Origin: Syntrophaceae bacterium
Lineage (GTDB): Bacteria; Desulfobacterota; Syntrophia; Syntrophales; Smithellaceae
Reading direction: 5' to 3'
DNA: 56,501 bases
Assembly: GCA_018436925.1 (NCBI GenBank)
Contig: JAHDKI010000018.1
Coordinates: forward strand, 1 to 56,501
Part shown: positions 7,062 through 15,115 of the stretch, piece by piece
Numbering within the stretch: the first letter of the stretch is position 1
Layout: the number at the start of each line of letters is the position of its first letter
Notes under the pieces: generated by a model
Database searches by the model: none
Told to the model about the DNA's origin: nothing
What the model saw: only the letters and a program-made list of their open reading frames with translations
Program-made: the position numbers and the translations under genes

Positions 7062-9122
7062 ATGCCCGGCAAAAACGAGTTGGAAAAACGCTGTATTGAC
7101 ACAATCCGCTTCCTGGCGGCCGACGCCATTGAGAAAGCGAAATCCGGCCATCCCGGCATGCCGTTGGGCGCGGCGGCGGCGGCTTACGCGCTCTGGACGC
7201 GTCATTTGAAGCACAATCCCCGCAATCCCAACTGGCCCGACCGGGATCGTTTCGTCTTATCGTCAGGTCATGCCTCCATGCTGCTGTACGCTTTGCTGCA
7301 CCTGACCGGCTATGATCTTTCACTTGACGACATCAAAAATTTCCGCCAGTGGGGCAGCCGCACCCCCGGCCATCCCGAGTACCGCCACACCCCCGGCGTG
7401 GAAGTGACCACCGGACCTCTCGGTCAGGGGCTGGCCAACGCTGTGGGCATGGCCATCGCCGAAGCACACCTGGCCGCCCGCTTCAACACTGAAACCTGCA
7501 AGGTTGTCGATCATTACACCTTCGTCATGGCCGGCGACGGCGACATGATGGAAGGGGTGGTCTATGAGGCCGCGGCGCTCGCCGGTCATCTGAAGCTCGG
7601 AAAACTGATCGTCATCTACGACGACAACCAGGTGTCACTTGCCGGATCGACGGGGTTGACTTTTACCGAAGACGTGGCCATGCGTTTTAAAGCCTGCGGC
7701 TGGCAGGTGCAAAAAGTTCCGGACGGCAACGACGTGGCCGCCCTGGACCGCGCCATCAAAAAGGCAAAGAAAGAAACGGGAAAACCATCGCTCGTCTGCG
7801 TGCGGACAACCATCGGCTACGGCGCGCCCGGCAAACAGGGCACCTGCGACGCGCACGGATCGCCCCTTGGCGAAAAAGAACTGCGGGGCGCCAAAGACAC
7901 CTGCGCCTGGCCGGACGAACAACTCTTTTATGTAACCGAAGACGTCTTAAAATACTTCCGCAAAGCCGTTTCCCGCGGCAAAAAAACCGAAAATTCCTGG
8001 ATCAACGCCATGACCGACTTCCGGCTGAAGAACCAGAGTCTGGCGGCCGAATTTGAAAGAACCCTTGCAGGCGGCCTGCCTGCGGAATGGGACGCCGGGT
8101 GGCCGGAATTTCCAGCCGGCTCAAAAGACATCGCCACGCGCAAGGCCTCAGAAATGGCAATGCAGGCGATCGCCGCCCAAGTTCCTGATCTTGCAGGAGG
8201 ATCAGCGGACCTTAACCCTTCAACCTTTACCTGGCTTAAGGGACTGGGCGACTTCCAAAGCCCGTCTGCGCCGCAAGAGGGCCTTCACGGCATGGTTGGA
8301 GGCCCATGGAATTACAGCGGCCGCAATATCCATTTCGGTGTGCGCGAGCATGCCATGGGGGCCATTGCCGTGGGCATGGCCCTTCATGGCGGATGCATTC
8401 CCTACACGGCCACGTTTCTGACATTTGCCGACTATATGCGTCCCCCCATGCGCCTGGCCGCGCTCATGGGGATGCGTGTGATTTTCGTTTTCACGCACGA
8501 CAGCATCGGCGTGGGCGAAGACGGACCGACGCACCAGCCCGTCGAGCAGATCATGAATCTTCGTCAGGTGCCTAATATGACGGTGCTGCGTCCGGCAGAC
8601 GCCAACGAAACACTGGAAGCCTGGCGCCTCGCGCTGGCCAATACGGGCGGCCCGACCGCGCTGATCTTCAGCCGGCAGAATCTTCCGGTTCTGGACCGGT
8701 CGCTTTGCGCCCCCGCAGCAGGCGTCCGCCAGGGCGGTTATATCCTGTGGGAGTCGTCCCATCTGGAGCCTCATCTCATCCTGATGGCCACCGGTTCCGA
8801 AGTGGCGATGACTTTCGAAGCAGCCCGGAGACTCGCCAAAGACGGTGTTCGCGTGCGGGTGGTCTCGCTTCCGTCCTGGGAAATCTTCGATCGGCAAGCG
8901 CAGGATTACCGCGACCGCGTGCTTCCGCCGCATATCTCGAAACGCCTGGCTGTGGAAGCCGGCATTCGCCTGGGCTGGGAACATTATACAGGATTGGCCG
9001 GCGACAGCATCGGGATGGACACCTTCGGCGCATCCGCTCCCGGCCCGGTGCTGTATGAAAAATTCGGTCTGACGGCGGACGCGATCGTCGCGCGGGCAAA
9101 GGCGATGCTGCAAAAAGGTTGA
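7062..9122 (+). CDS. tkt: Transketolase
   Basis: A 686-residue thiamine-diphosphate enzyme that moves two-carbon ketol units in the non-oxidative pentose phosphate pathway. Seen are the start pattern [31 protein letters not shown], the thiamine-diphosphate motif [19 protein letters not shown] from residue 157, the pyrimidine-binding domain with [12 protein letters not shown], and [19 protein letters not shown]. Length is typical of full-length bacterial transketolase. A strong AAGGAG precedes the ATG. It is followed after 4 bases by phosphoglucose isomerase, so the pair feeds carbon between the pentose phosphate pathway and glycolysis. Confidence 0.97.
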   Translation: MPGKNELEKRCIDTIRFLAADAIEKAKSGHPGMPLGAAAAAYALWTRHLKHNPRNPNWPDRDRFVLSSGHASMLLYALLHLTGYDLSLDDIKNFRQWGSRTPGHPEYRHTPGVEVTTGPLGQGLANAVGMAIAEAHLAARFNTETCKVVDHYTFVMAGDGDMMEGVVYEAAALAGHLKLGKLIVIYDDNQVSLAGSTGLTFTEDVAMRFKACGWQVQKVPDGNDVAALDRAIKKAKKETGKPSLVCVRTTIGYGAPGKQGTCDAHGSPLGEKELRGAKDTCAWPDEQLFYVTEDVLKYFRKAVSRGKKTENSWINAMTDFRLKNQSLAAEFERTLAGGLPAEWDAGWPEFPAGSKDIATRKASEMAMQAIAAQVPDLAGGSADLNPSTFTWLKGLGDFQSPSAPQEGLHGMVGGPWNYSGRNIHFGVREHAMGAIAVGMALHGGCIPYTATFLTFADYMRPPMRLAALMGMRVIFVFTHDSIGVGEDGPTHQPVEQIMNLRQVPNMTVLRPADANETLEAWRLALANTGGPTALIFSRQNLPVLDRSLCAPAAGVRQGGYILWESSHLEPHLILMATGSEVAMTFEAARRLAKDGVRVRVVSLPSWEIFDRQAQDYRDRVLPPHISKRLAVEAGIRLGWEHYTGLAGDSIGMDTFGASAPGPVLYEKFGLTADAIVARAKAMLQKG

Positions 9123-9126
9123 CCGC

Positions 9127-10830
9127 ATGGAAAGAATCGGCATTTCTTACCTTTTGGGGCCCTACCAAAACGCGGTGGATAACGCCCTGGCGAAAATGCG
9201 CCGCGCAAACATCGCCGCCCGCATCTGGTCGAACGATTTCAATGTCTGGAAGCCATCGCCTTCGGAAATCATCAACCGTCTGGGCTGGCTTTATGCCCCG
9301 GATGAAACGCTCAAACACCTGCACCATGTCCGCTCCATTCTCGAACCCCTGACCGGAGACGGCCTGGCCGACGTCGTCTTGCTGGGGATGGGCGGCTCGT
9401 CGCTGGCCGCGGATGTTTTCAACCGCGTTTTCGGCAGCGCGCCGGGTTTTCCCGCCCTGCATGTTCTGGACACCACCGATCCGGCGCTCATTGAGCAAAC
9501 GATCCGGAAGCTGGATTTGAAACGAACGCTTTTTCTGGTTTCATCAAAATCCGGAACGACGCTGGAAGTGGTGTCTCTGTTTAACTACTTCTTTAATCTG
9601 ACACGAGACAAACTCGGAGAAGAAGCTCCGGAGCATTTCATCTTCATCACGGATGAAGGCAGCCCCATGCTCAAACAGGCCTTGGATTTACAGGCCCGCT
9701 ATGTCTTTATCAACAATCCCAATATCGGCGGACGATACTCGGCTTTGTCCCTGCCGGGCATCGTGCCCGCGGCTCTGATCGGGGCGGATATTGAAAAACT
9801 GCTGAAAAACGCGGCGGAAATATCCCGGCAGGAAAAGGCGGACTTCTTTGCCGGCGGGCGCGATTCCGCAGGCATCCTGCTGGGCGCCGCCCTGGGCGTG
9901 CTCGCCCAATACGGGCGCGACAAACTGACCTTGTTTCTGCCATCCGCCTGGATATCTTTCGGAGACTGGCTCGAGCAGCTTATTGCCGAAAGCACAGGCA
10001 AGGAAAGCAAAGGCATCCTGCCGGTTGTGAGCGAACCGCAACCCGCAAGCAGCGTGTATGGGAAAGACCGCGCTTTCGTCTTTTTTGAAAGTCCTGAAAC
10101 GGATTGGGATTCGGCCGTTGCCGGACTGGCCGCGGCCGGACATCCGATTCTGAAAATCAAGCTCTCCGATCTCTATGACTTGGGCGGTCAGATGTTTCTG
10201 TGGGAGATGGCCACCGCGGTTGCCGCCCACCTTTTGGGAGTCAACCCCTTCGACCAACCCGATGTCGAAGCCACTAAAAGCCACACCCGCCATTGCATCG
10301 AACAATATCAAGCAAGCCGCGTCTCGCCTGGAGAAAACCCCGCCTTGGCCCTGCCGGACGCCGATGTCTTCGGACCGGTTCATGCCGAAACGCTTGCCGG
10401 CGCCTTAATTCAATTCCTCTCCCCGCCGCCGCCCGGATCTTACGCGGCGCTCCTGGCTTATCTGACTCCGTCGAAATCCGTTGACGAGGCCGTCTCCGCC
10501 TTAAGGACGGCTATTGTCCGGCGCTTCCACATGGCGGCCACGACGGGCTATGGCCCGCGCTACCTGCATTCCACAGGCCAACTTCACAAAGGAGACGCCG
10601 GGCGAGGCCTTTTCATCGTGATGACCTGCGACAACCCGACCGACGCGTCCATTCCCGATAGCCCCGGCAAGCCGGGCTCAATGCTCACCTTCGGCGAACT
10701 CAAAGCCGCCCAGGCGGCTGGCGACATTGCCGCCCTGACGGAAAAAGGACGGCGCGTCGTCCGAATCCATTTCAAAAACGATCCGGCTGCAACGCTCAAA
10801 AATCTGGCGCAAGCGCTATCGACACTATGA
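9127..10830 (+). CDS. pgi: Glucose-6-phosphate isomerase (Tal-Pgi type)
   Basis: A 567-residue sugar isomerase that interconverts glucose-6-phosphate and fructose-6-phosphate. The SIS folds show VLLGMGGSSLAADVF near 85, LVSSKSGTTLE near 139 and GGRYSALSLPGIVPAAL near 200. The closest family is the isomerase half of the bifunctional transaldolase/phosphoglucose isomerase proteins (judged by the long C-terminal part with GYGPRYLHSTGQLHKG), but no transaldolase domain is fused here. Only 4 bases separate it from tkt. Its stop overlaps by 6 bases the stop of the convergent nitroreductase gene. Confidence 0.92.
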   Translation: MERIGISYLLGPYQNAVDNALAKMRRANIAARIWSNDFNVWKPSPSEIINRLGWLYAPDETLKHLHHVRSILEPLTGDGLADVVLLGMGGSSLAADVFNRVFGSAPGFPALHVLDTTDPALIEQTIRKLDLKRTLFLVSSKSGTTLEVVSLFNYFFNLTRDKLGEEAPEHFIFITDEGSPMLKQALDLQARYVFINNPNIGGRYSALSLPGIVPAALIGADIEKLLKNAAEISRQEKADFFAGGRDSAGILLGAALGVLAQYGRDKLTLFLPSAWISFGDWLEQLIAESTGKESKGILPVVSEPQPASSVYGKDRAFVFFESPETDWDSAVAGLAAAGHPILKIKLSDLYDLGGQMFLWEMATAVAAHLLGVNPFDQPDVEATKSHTRHCIEQYQASRVSPGENPALALPDADVFGPVHAETLAGALIQFLSPPPPGSYAALLAYLTPSKSVDEAVSALRTAIVRRFHMAATTGYGPRYLHSTGQLHKGDAGRGLFIVMTCDNPTDASIPDSPGKPGSMLTFGELKAAQAAGDIAALTEKGRRVVRIHFKNDPAATLKNLAQALSTL

Positions 10831-11406
10831 GCGCGCTTCGACGATAACCCGGAGCAGTTCCGGCTCTCGACGCGCGGGCGCCTCCGGAATGGCCTTGGGA
10901 TACCCCAGAATCAGCGGCGCAACGATCCGGACGTCTTCGGAAAGACCGAGTTGCGCTTTGAGTTTTGCGTCGCGGACATTCGCGCCGAGCGCGACCCAAC
11001 AGGTGCCCAAACCGCGCGAGGCGGCGCCGAACATAATGTAGCTTGCCGCGAGCGCCGCGTCCACATCCAGCGTACCCACCGCTTTCGACCCCGCAATATA
11101 AATCAGACACGGCGCATTGTAAAACACGTTGAAGTTGTCGTTTTTCAGCAGCGCCACATAATCCGGATTAAGACGGATTTTCCCGTCCGCTGCGTCTTGA
11201 AGCAGATTGGACTTGCTTTCGTCGGACAATGCCTGAATGGTTTTCCGGCAGTGCACCACCGCGAAGCGGCAGGGCTGATTGTTGCTGGCCGAAGGCGCAA
11301 GCGTCGCCTCTTTGAGAATCGCATCCACCACGTCCTGGGGCACCGGTTTGTCCTCAAAGTCGCGGATGGCCCGCCTTTTTTTCAACAGCTCTTCGTAGGT
11401 CGCCAT
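10825..11406 (-). CDS. Nitroreductase-family FMN oxidoreductase
   Basis: A 193-residue protein of the nitroreductase superfamily, homodimeric FMN enzymes that reduce nitro compounds, quinones or flavins with NAD(P)H. The N-terminal pattern RRAIRDF, then LAPSASNNQPCRF, the central NAPCLIYIAG and the C-terminal GLGTCWVALG with LILGYPK are standard. The substrate cannot be predicted. The start ATG at 11406 has AAAGGAG upstream. It is convergent with pgi and followed on its own strand by no close gene, so it is probably monocistronic or read with the gene upstream. Confidence 0.9.
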   Translation of the reverse strand: MATYEELLKKRRAIRDFEDKPVPQDVVDAILKEATLAPSASNNQPCRFAVVHCRKTIQALSDESKSNLLQDAADGKIRLNPDYVALLKNDNFNVFYNAPCLIYIAGSKAVGTLDVDAALAASYIMFGAASRGLGTCWVALGANVRDAKLKAQLGLSEDVRIVAPLILGYPKAIPEAPARREPELLRVIVEARS

Positions 11407-11440
11407 AAACGGTCTCCTTTTGGGTTTTCAAACCCCGCCA

Positions 11441-12070
11441 TCAGGGAATGAGTAAACGGATCAACGTTAAAATAATATTCTGAAACAGGTTGATGACCGG
11501 CGTCAGCGCGCCGACAAGCAACAGCCCCAAAACGATGAAAAACCCGAACGGCTCGATCTGGATGAGCACCCGATTGAACGAGGCCGGCGTAAACCCCATG
11601 AGAATCTTGGAGCCGTCCAGCGGAGGAATGGGAATGAGGTTGAAAGCGGCCAGCAAAATATTGATCCGGGCCAGCCAGTATAAGACGTTATAGATCAGCC
11701 CGCCCGGCTCCGGCGACATCAGGCGCCACAACAACAGAGCGGCAAAAGCGATGATCATATTCGCCGTCACGCCGGCCGCCGAGACCAGAATGAGCCCCTT
11801 TCGACGGGACGCGGCGGGAACGTTTTCCAGATTGACGGGAACGGGCTTGGCCCAGCCGAACCCGATGAGCATCAATGCGATCGTCCCGATCGGATCGAGA
11901 TGCTTGATGGGATTGAGCGTCAACCGGCCCAGCCATCTGGCCGTATCGTCGCCCATCTTCGAGGCCACCCAGCCGTGGGCCAACTCATGCAAAATGACGG
12001 AATATAAAAGCAGACCCGCAAGCAGAACAAACGCCGCCGGATCTCTGATCAGCAACTGAATTAAGCCCAT
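11441..12070 (-). CDS. Site-2-type membrane metalloprotease (peptidase M50)
   Basis: A 209-residue minimal M50 protease, an inner-membrane zinc enzyme family that cuts substrates inside the membrane. The zinc motif HELAH is at residues 28-32 in the first long hydrophobic helix. The second motif, with the zinc-binding Asp, appears as NLIPIPPLDGSKIL. About four to five hydrophobic helices are visible, and there is no PDZ domain, unlike RseP. The ATG at 12070 (MGLIQLL) is chosen because AGAAGGA lies 6 bases upstream; a TTG six codons earlier has no ribosome site. Substrates are unknown. It lies 34 bases upstream of the nitroreductase on the same strand. Confidence 0.9.
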   Translation of the reverse strand: MGLIQLLIRDPAAFVLLAGLLLYSVILHELAHGWVASKMGDDTARWLGRLTLNPIKHLDPIGTIALMLIGFGWAKPVPVNLENVPAASRRKGLILVSAAGVTANMIIAFAALLLWRLMSPEPGGLIYNVLYWLARINILLAAFNLIPIPPLDGSKILMGFTPASFNRVLIQIEPFGFFIVLGLLLVGALTPVINLFQNIILTLIRLLIP

Positions 12071-12186
12071 GGACCATCCTTCTGACAAATCTTTGTAGCG
12101 TCACGCATTGAGTGTTGAATCATAAACCAGGAACACCGGATATTCAACCCGAACTTCATGATGCGGCCCGAGAAACCATTTTCGTC

Positions 12187-12215
12187 TTGACCCCCCATCG
12201 CCGCTTTTTTATACT
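12187..12215 (+). promoter_or_regulatory. Sigma-70-type promoter for the CBM9-like gene
   Basis: TTGACC, 17 bases, TATACT. Transcription would begin near 12222, about 24 bases before the start codon at 12246. Confidence 0.6.
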
Positions 12216-12245
12216 TTGCCACCCTGATTGAAGCAAGAAAGGAAA

Positions 12246-12929
12246 ATGCCTTCATTGACCGCCCGTCTCTACCGGATCCAGCGCACATGGACTGTCCCGG
12301 ACCTCACAGGAAACCGGCAAGGCGATGTCTGGCGCAACGCCGCGCCGCTTTCCGTGGATTATTTTTGTCCGGAAAGCTCGTCCCATCGACCCGTGACCGG
12401 CTGCAAGCTTTTATATGATCAGGCAGCTCTCTACGGCCTGTTTCGCGTCGAGGACCGCTATGTCCGGGCGGTTTCCACGGCTTTTCAATCCGATGTTTAC
12501 CTCGACAGCTGCGTGGAACTTTTTCTTGAACCCGTATCGGGCGGAGGCTACTTCAACTTTGAGTTCAACTGCGCAGGCGCGCTTCTGGCCTCTTATGTCA
12601 CCGATCCGACCCGCGTCAACGGCCGTGTCGCATCCTGCGTGGCGCTTTCGCCCGAAGACGATGCCGCCATCGCGCGCGTCTCCAGTTTGCCCGGAGTGAT
12701 CGATCCGGAAATTTCCGCACCGACTGCCTGGTCTTTGGCGTTTGCCCTTCCCTTTTCTATCCTGAAAAAATATTCGCCCCGGGCAAGCGCCGCTCCGGGT
12801 TCCGTCTGGAGAGGTAATTTTTACAAATGCGGGGATGCGACCTCCCATCCGCACTGGGCCTCGTGGTCGCCGTTGACGGAAAGAAACTTTCACCTGCCGG
12901 AATGCTTCGGCAAGTTGATCTTTCAATAA
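12246..12929 (+). CDS. Carbohydrate-binding family 9-like (DOMON-type) protein
   Basis: A 227-residue all-beta protein. The pattern matches the CBM9-like fold: a W-rich strand (VWRNAAPLSVDYF), then LLYDQAALYGLFRVEDRYVRA, the central DVYLDSCVELFLEP, YFNFEFNCAGALLASY, and at the end WRGNFYKCGD with HWASWSP. Members are often stand-alone proteins of unknown ligand, sometimes fused to haem- or sugar-binding modules. No signal peptide is visible, so it is probably cytoplasmic. The start at 12246 sits just after AAGAAAGGA. It is divergent from the M50 protease and convergent with the KAS III pair. Its function is not established. Confidence 0.75.
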   Translation: MPSLTARLYRIQRTWTVPDLTGNRQGDVWRNAAPLSVDYFCPESSSHRPVTGCKLLYDQAALYGLFRVEDRYVRAVSTAFQSDVYLDSCVELFLEPVSGGGYFNFEFNCAGALLASYVTDPTRVNGRVASCVALSPEDDAAIARVSSLPGVIDPEISAPTAWSLAFALPFSILKKYSPRASAAPGSVWRGNFYKCGDATSHPHWASWSPLTERNFHLPECFGKLIFQ

Positions 12930-12942
12930 CCGGCCTGCGGCA

Positions 12943-13839
12943 TCAGACGGTGTAAAGCGAGCAGGCGGCGGACAGCCCCGCACCGGAGGAAACGAAAAGA
13001 ACGCGGTCGCCCGGTTTTAACAGGCCCCGCGCGGACAGATAATCATACCCCGCAATCAGAGAAGAGGTATGCGGGTTGCCGCACAGTGAATACAAATCCA
13101 CCGTTTCCGCCCCTTCGAGGTCGAGCTGATCGAGCATCCGCCGGCCGAATGCCTCTGTGTGCTGCGAGGTCAGAAGGTAGCGCAGACCCGCCGGATCCAT
13201 CTTCCCGTCGGAAAAAATCTCCCGGAGCATGCCGGAAGCGAAACGCCCGAGTTTTTCATGGTAATCCGGATCAATGGAAAAGGACATGGTCCGCCTTCCG
13301 GCCAGACCGTTTCGGCTTAAATCCACATTGGCGCAAAAACCGTATGATCCGTTGGCCGACGTCCGAAAATGAAAATCCTGAAATCCCTGATCCCGGCCCG
13401 TGTCCTCAATCGCCAAAAGTGCGGCGGCCGCCATGGATTCAAAAGGAAAAGCGTCATGGTCCGTCAGTGAAGGATGCACATCGCCCGACACAATCAGCGC
13501 GTAGCGGGCCTGACGGGTCTGAAGAAAGGCCCGCGCGACGCCGGCAGCGGTCAAAAAACCGTTTTCCCCGTCGGTGATGTCAAAAGAAAAAGTCGACTGA
13601 TGCAGATGATCGTTTTCCACCGGATCCAGATTCATGCCGAGCTTTCTTTGAATGAGGGGCGCAATGGCGGGCTCAATGATGTTTTCGTCGCGGAACACGC
13701 CGGTGTTGATCAGCAGATCGACGGCGTGAACCGGCACGCCGGCCCGCTTGAGGCATTCCTCCGCCGCGAAGACGGCCATGTCGATGGCGCTTTTCGGGCC
13801 GTCGGTCGAGGCAAATGTCGATTTAATGACCATAGCCAT
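12943..13839 (-). CDS. KAS III-like protein with degenerate active site
   Basis: A 298-residue thiolase-fold protein of the FabH/KAS III type. It aligns with its upstream neighbour: FDITDGENGF (86-95) corresponds to the neighbour's FDMTNACAGM, so the nucleophilic Cys is replaced by Glu92. Where the neighbour has PHQTS, this has TSQHT, so the catalytic His position holds Ser225, with a His two residues on. The Asn (N255, in CGNPHTSS) is kept. The N-terminus is about 30 residues shorter than in FabH. The ATG at 13839 follows TTGGAGG by 6 bases and overlaps the preceding gene by 17 bases, so the two are coupled. By analogy with heterodimeric KAS pairs such as PqsB/PqsC it may be a non-catalytic partner. 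Direct decarboxylase-type activity is another option. Confidence 0.8.
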   Translation of the reverse strand: MAMVIKSTFASTDGPKSAIDMAVFAAEECLKRAGVPVHAVDLLINTGVFRDENIIEPAIAPLIQRKLGMNLDPVENDHLHQSTFSFDITDGENGFLTAAGVARAFLQTRQARYALIVSGDVHPSLTDHDAFPFESMAAAALLAIEDTGRDQGFQDFHFRTSANGSYGFCANVDLSRNGLAGRRTMSFSIDPDYHEKLGRFASGMLREIFSDGKMDPAGLRYLLTSQHTEAFGRRMLDQLDLEGAETVDLYSLCGNPHTSSLIAGYDYLSARGLLKPGDRVLFVSSGAGLSAACSLYTV

Positions 13840-14872
13840 AGCTTGCCTCCAATCGGCCGATGGTCGCCGACACAAAACCAATCACAATGCCGGAAGCCAG
13901 CGCCAGAAACAGAACTTTGGAATTCTTTTTCAGGCGTTTCTGGGAAAGCTGGTCGTGAAGCACGACGAAGTGCGATGTGGACGCGGTGTTGCCGAAATGA
14001 CGAAGACCAATGAGCGCCTCCGGCAAGACATCCAGATGCTTTGCGCACAACTGCAGGGCTTCCCGGATCGCCCGAACGGAGGTCTGATGCGGAATCACGT
14101 AGTCGAAATCCTTTCCGGTAAAACCGTGCTTGTGCATCATGTGCAAGACGATGGCAGGCAGCTTCCGGATCACTTCCTGATGAATTTCGATGGACTTGGC
14201 ATACATGGCGATACCGGGATTTTCAACGCTGGGCATCGCCAGGCACAAATCGGCAAAATCGGCAATCGTCAGAAAATCGACAAACTCGATTCCCTCATCA
14301 ACGCCTTCGGCCCGGTCCAGAATGACGGCCGCGCCGGAATCGCCAACCGTCAGAGAGGCAAACTGCGGATCGATCGGCTCGCGGATTTCTTTGAGCGCCG
14401 TTTCGGCAATCGGCGTAATGCACTCGCCGCTGACCACCATGCCGGTTTTCACCATACCGGAGGCGATCATGGAATTGAGAACCTGCACGCCGGTCAGCAT
14501 GCCGGCGCAGGCGTTGGTCATGTCAAAGCCCATGGCGTCGGGGCGAAAGCCCATCTCTTTTTTCAAAAACTTGCTCATGCCCGGCTTCATCCAGAGGTTA
14601 ACCGGCCCGTCCTTGAAGCGGCTGATGGATGTGCAGATAAGCGCATCGAGATCGCAGGCGCGGTAGCGTGATTTCCCGAGGCATTCCCGAGCCGCGGCCA
14701 TCGCCAGGGTGAAGGAATCCTCCCCTTCGCCCCGCCAGCGGCGATTTTTGATGCCGGTTAAAGACATCAGATCGAAGACCGGCTTTTGAGCCATCTGCCC
14801 GACCAATTCCTCGGTGGACACGGATCGATCAGGCAGATAAACCCCCAGACTTTCAAATTGTGCTTTAATCAT
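13823..14872 (-). CDS. 3-oxoacyl-ACP synthase III family protein (catalytic)
   Basis: A 349-residue KAS III-family condensing enzyme. The full catalytic triad is visible: Cys122 in TNACAGM, His262 in IPHQTS and Asn295 in GNTAST. Family features such as GDSGAAVIL and the C-terminal LFLALASGI(V) glycine loop are also present. FabH-type enzymes start fatty acid synthesis by condensing an acyl-CoA with malonyl-ACP. Related enzymes make olefin precursors (OleA), alkylquinolones (PqsC) or other specialised lipids. No acyl carrier protein, FabD or FabG gene adjoins it, which argues against housekeeping FabH. The ATG at 14872 follows TTGGAG. It lies upstream of and overlaps the degenerate paralogue. 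Confidence 0.88.
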   Translation of the reverse strand: MIKAQFESLGVYLPDRSVSTEELVGQMAQKPVFDLMSLTGIKNRRWRGEGEDSFTLAMAAARECLGKSRYRACDLDALICTSISRFKDGPVNLWMKPGMSKFLKKEMGFRPDAMGFDMTNACAGMLTGVQVLNSMIASGMVKTGMVVSGECITPIAETALKEIREPIDPQFASLTVGDSGAAVILDRAEGVDEGIEFVDFLTIADFADLCLAMPSVENPGIAMYAKSIEIHQEVIRKLPAIVLHMMHKHGFTGKDFDYVIPHQTSVRAIREALQLCAKHLDVLPEALIGLRHFGNTASTSHFVVLHDQLSQKRLKKNSKVLFLALASGIVIGFVSATIGRLEASYGYGH

Positions 14873-15115
14873 TCAATACTCCAAAGGAAAATACGAACAA
14901 GACGGCCTGTTCATTCGGATGTCAAACCCGTGCGCAAATATCGGAAACCCAAACATCTGTCAAGATATTCTTCGGTTTAACTCTCCCGCTTTTTTGTAAA
15001 CAATTTTTTCTTAATATTTTCCGCGCTCCACCCGATAATCGAATGTCGGTCAAATCGGAATCTCCATACGGGCAGTTTGCCGAAGGATGCCGGTTTCTCC
15101 CTGATTGGAGTCGCC

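Noticed and set aside
8220..9143. A 307-codon minus-strand open frame
   Set aside because: Antisense to transketolase, whose sequence is unmistakable.
13748..14671. A 307-codon plus-strand open frame
   Set aside because: It lies antisense to the FabH-type gene, whose catalytic motifs are clear; the plus-strand product has no recognisable features or ribosome site.
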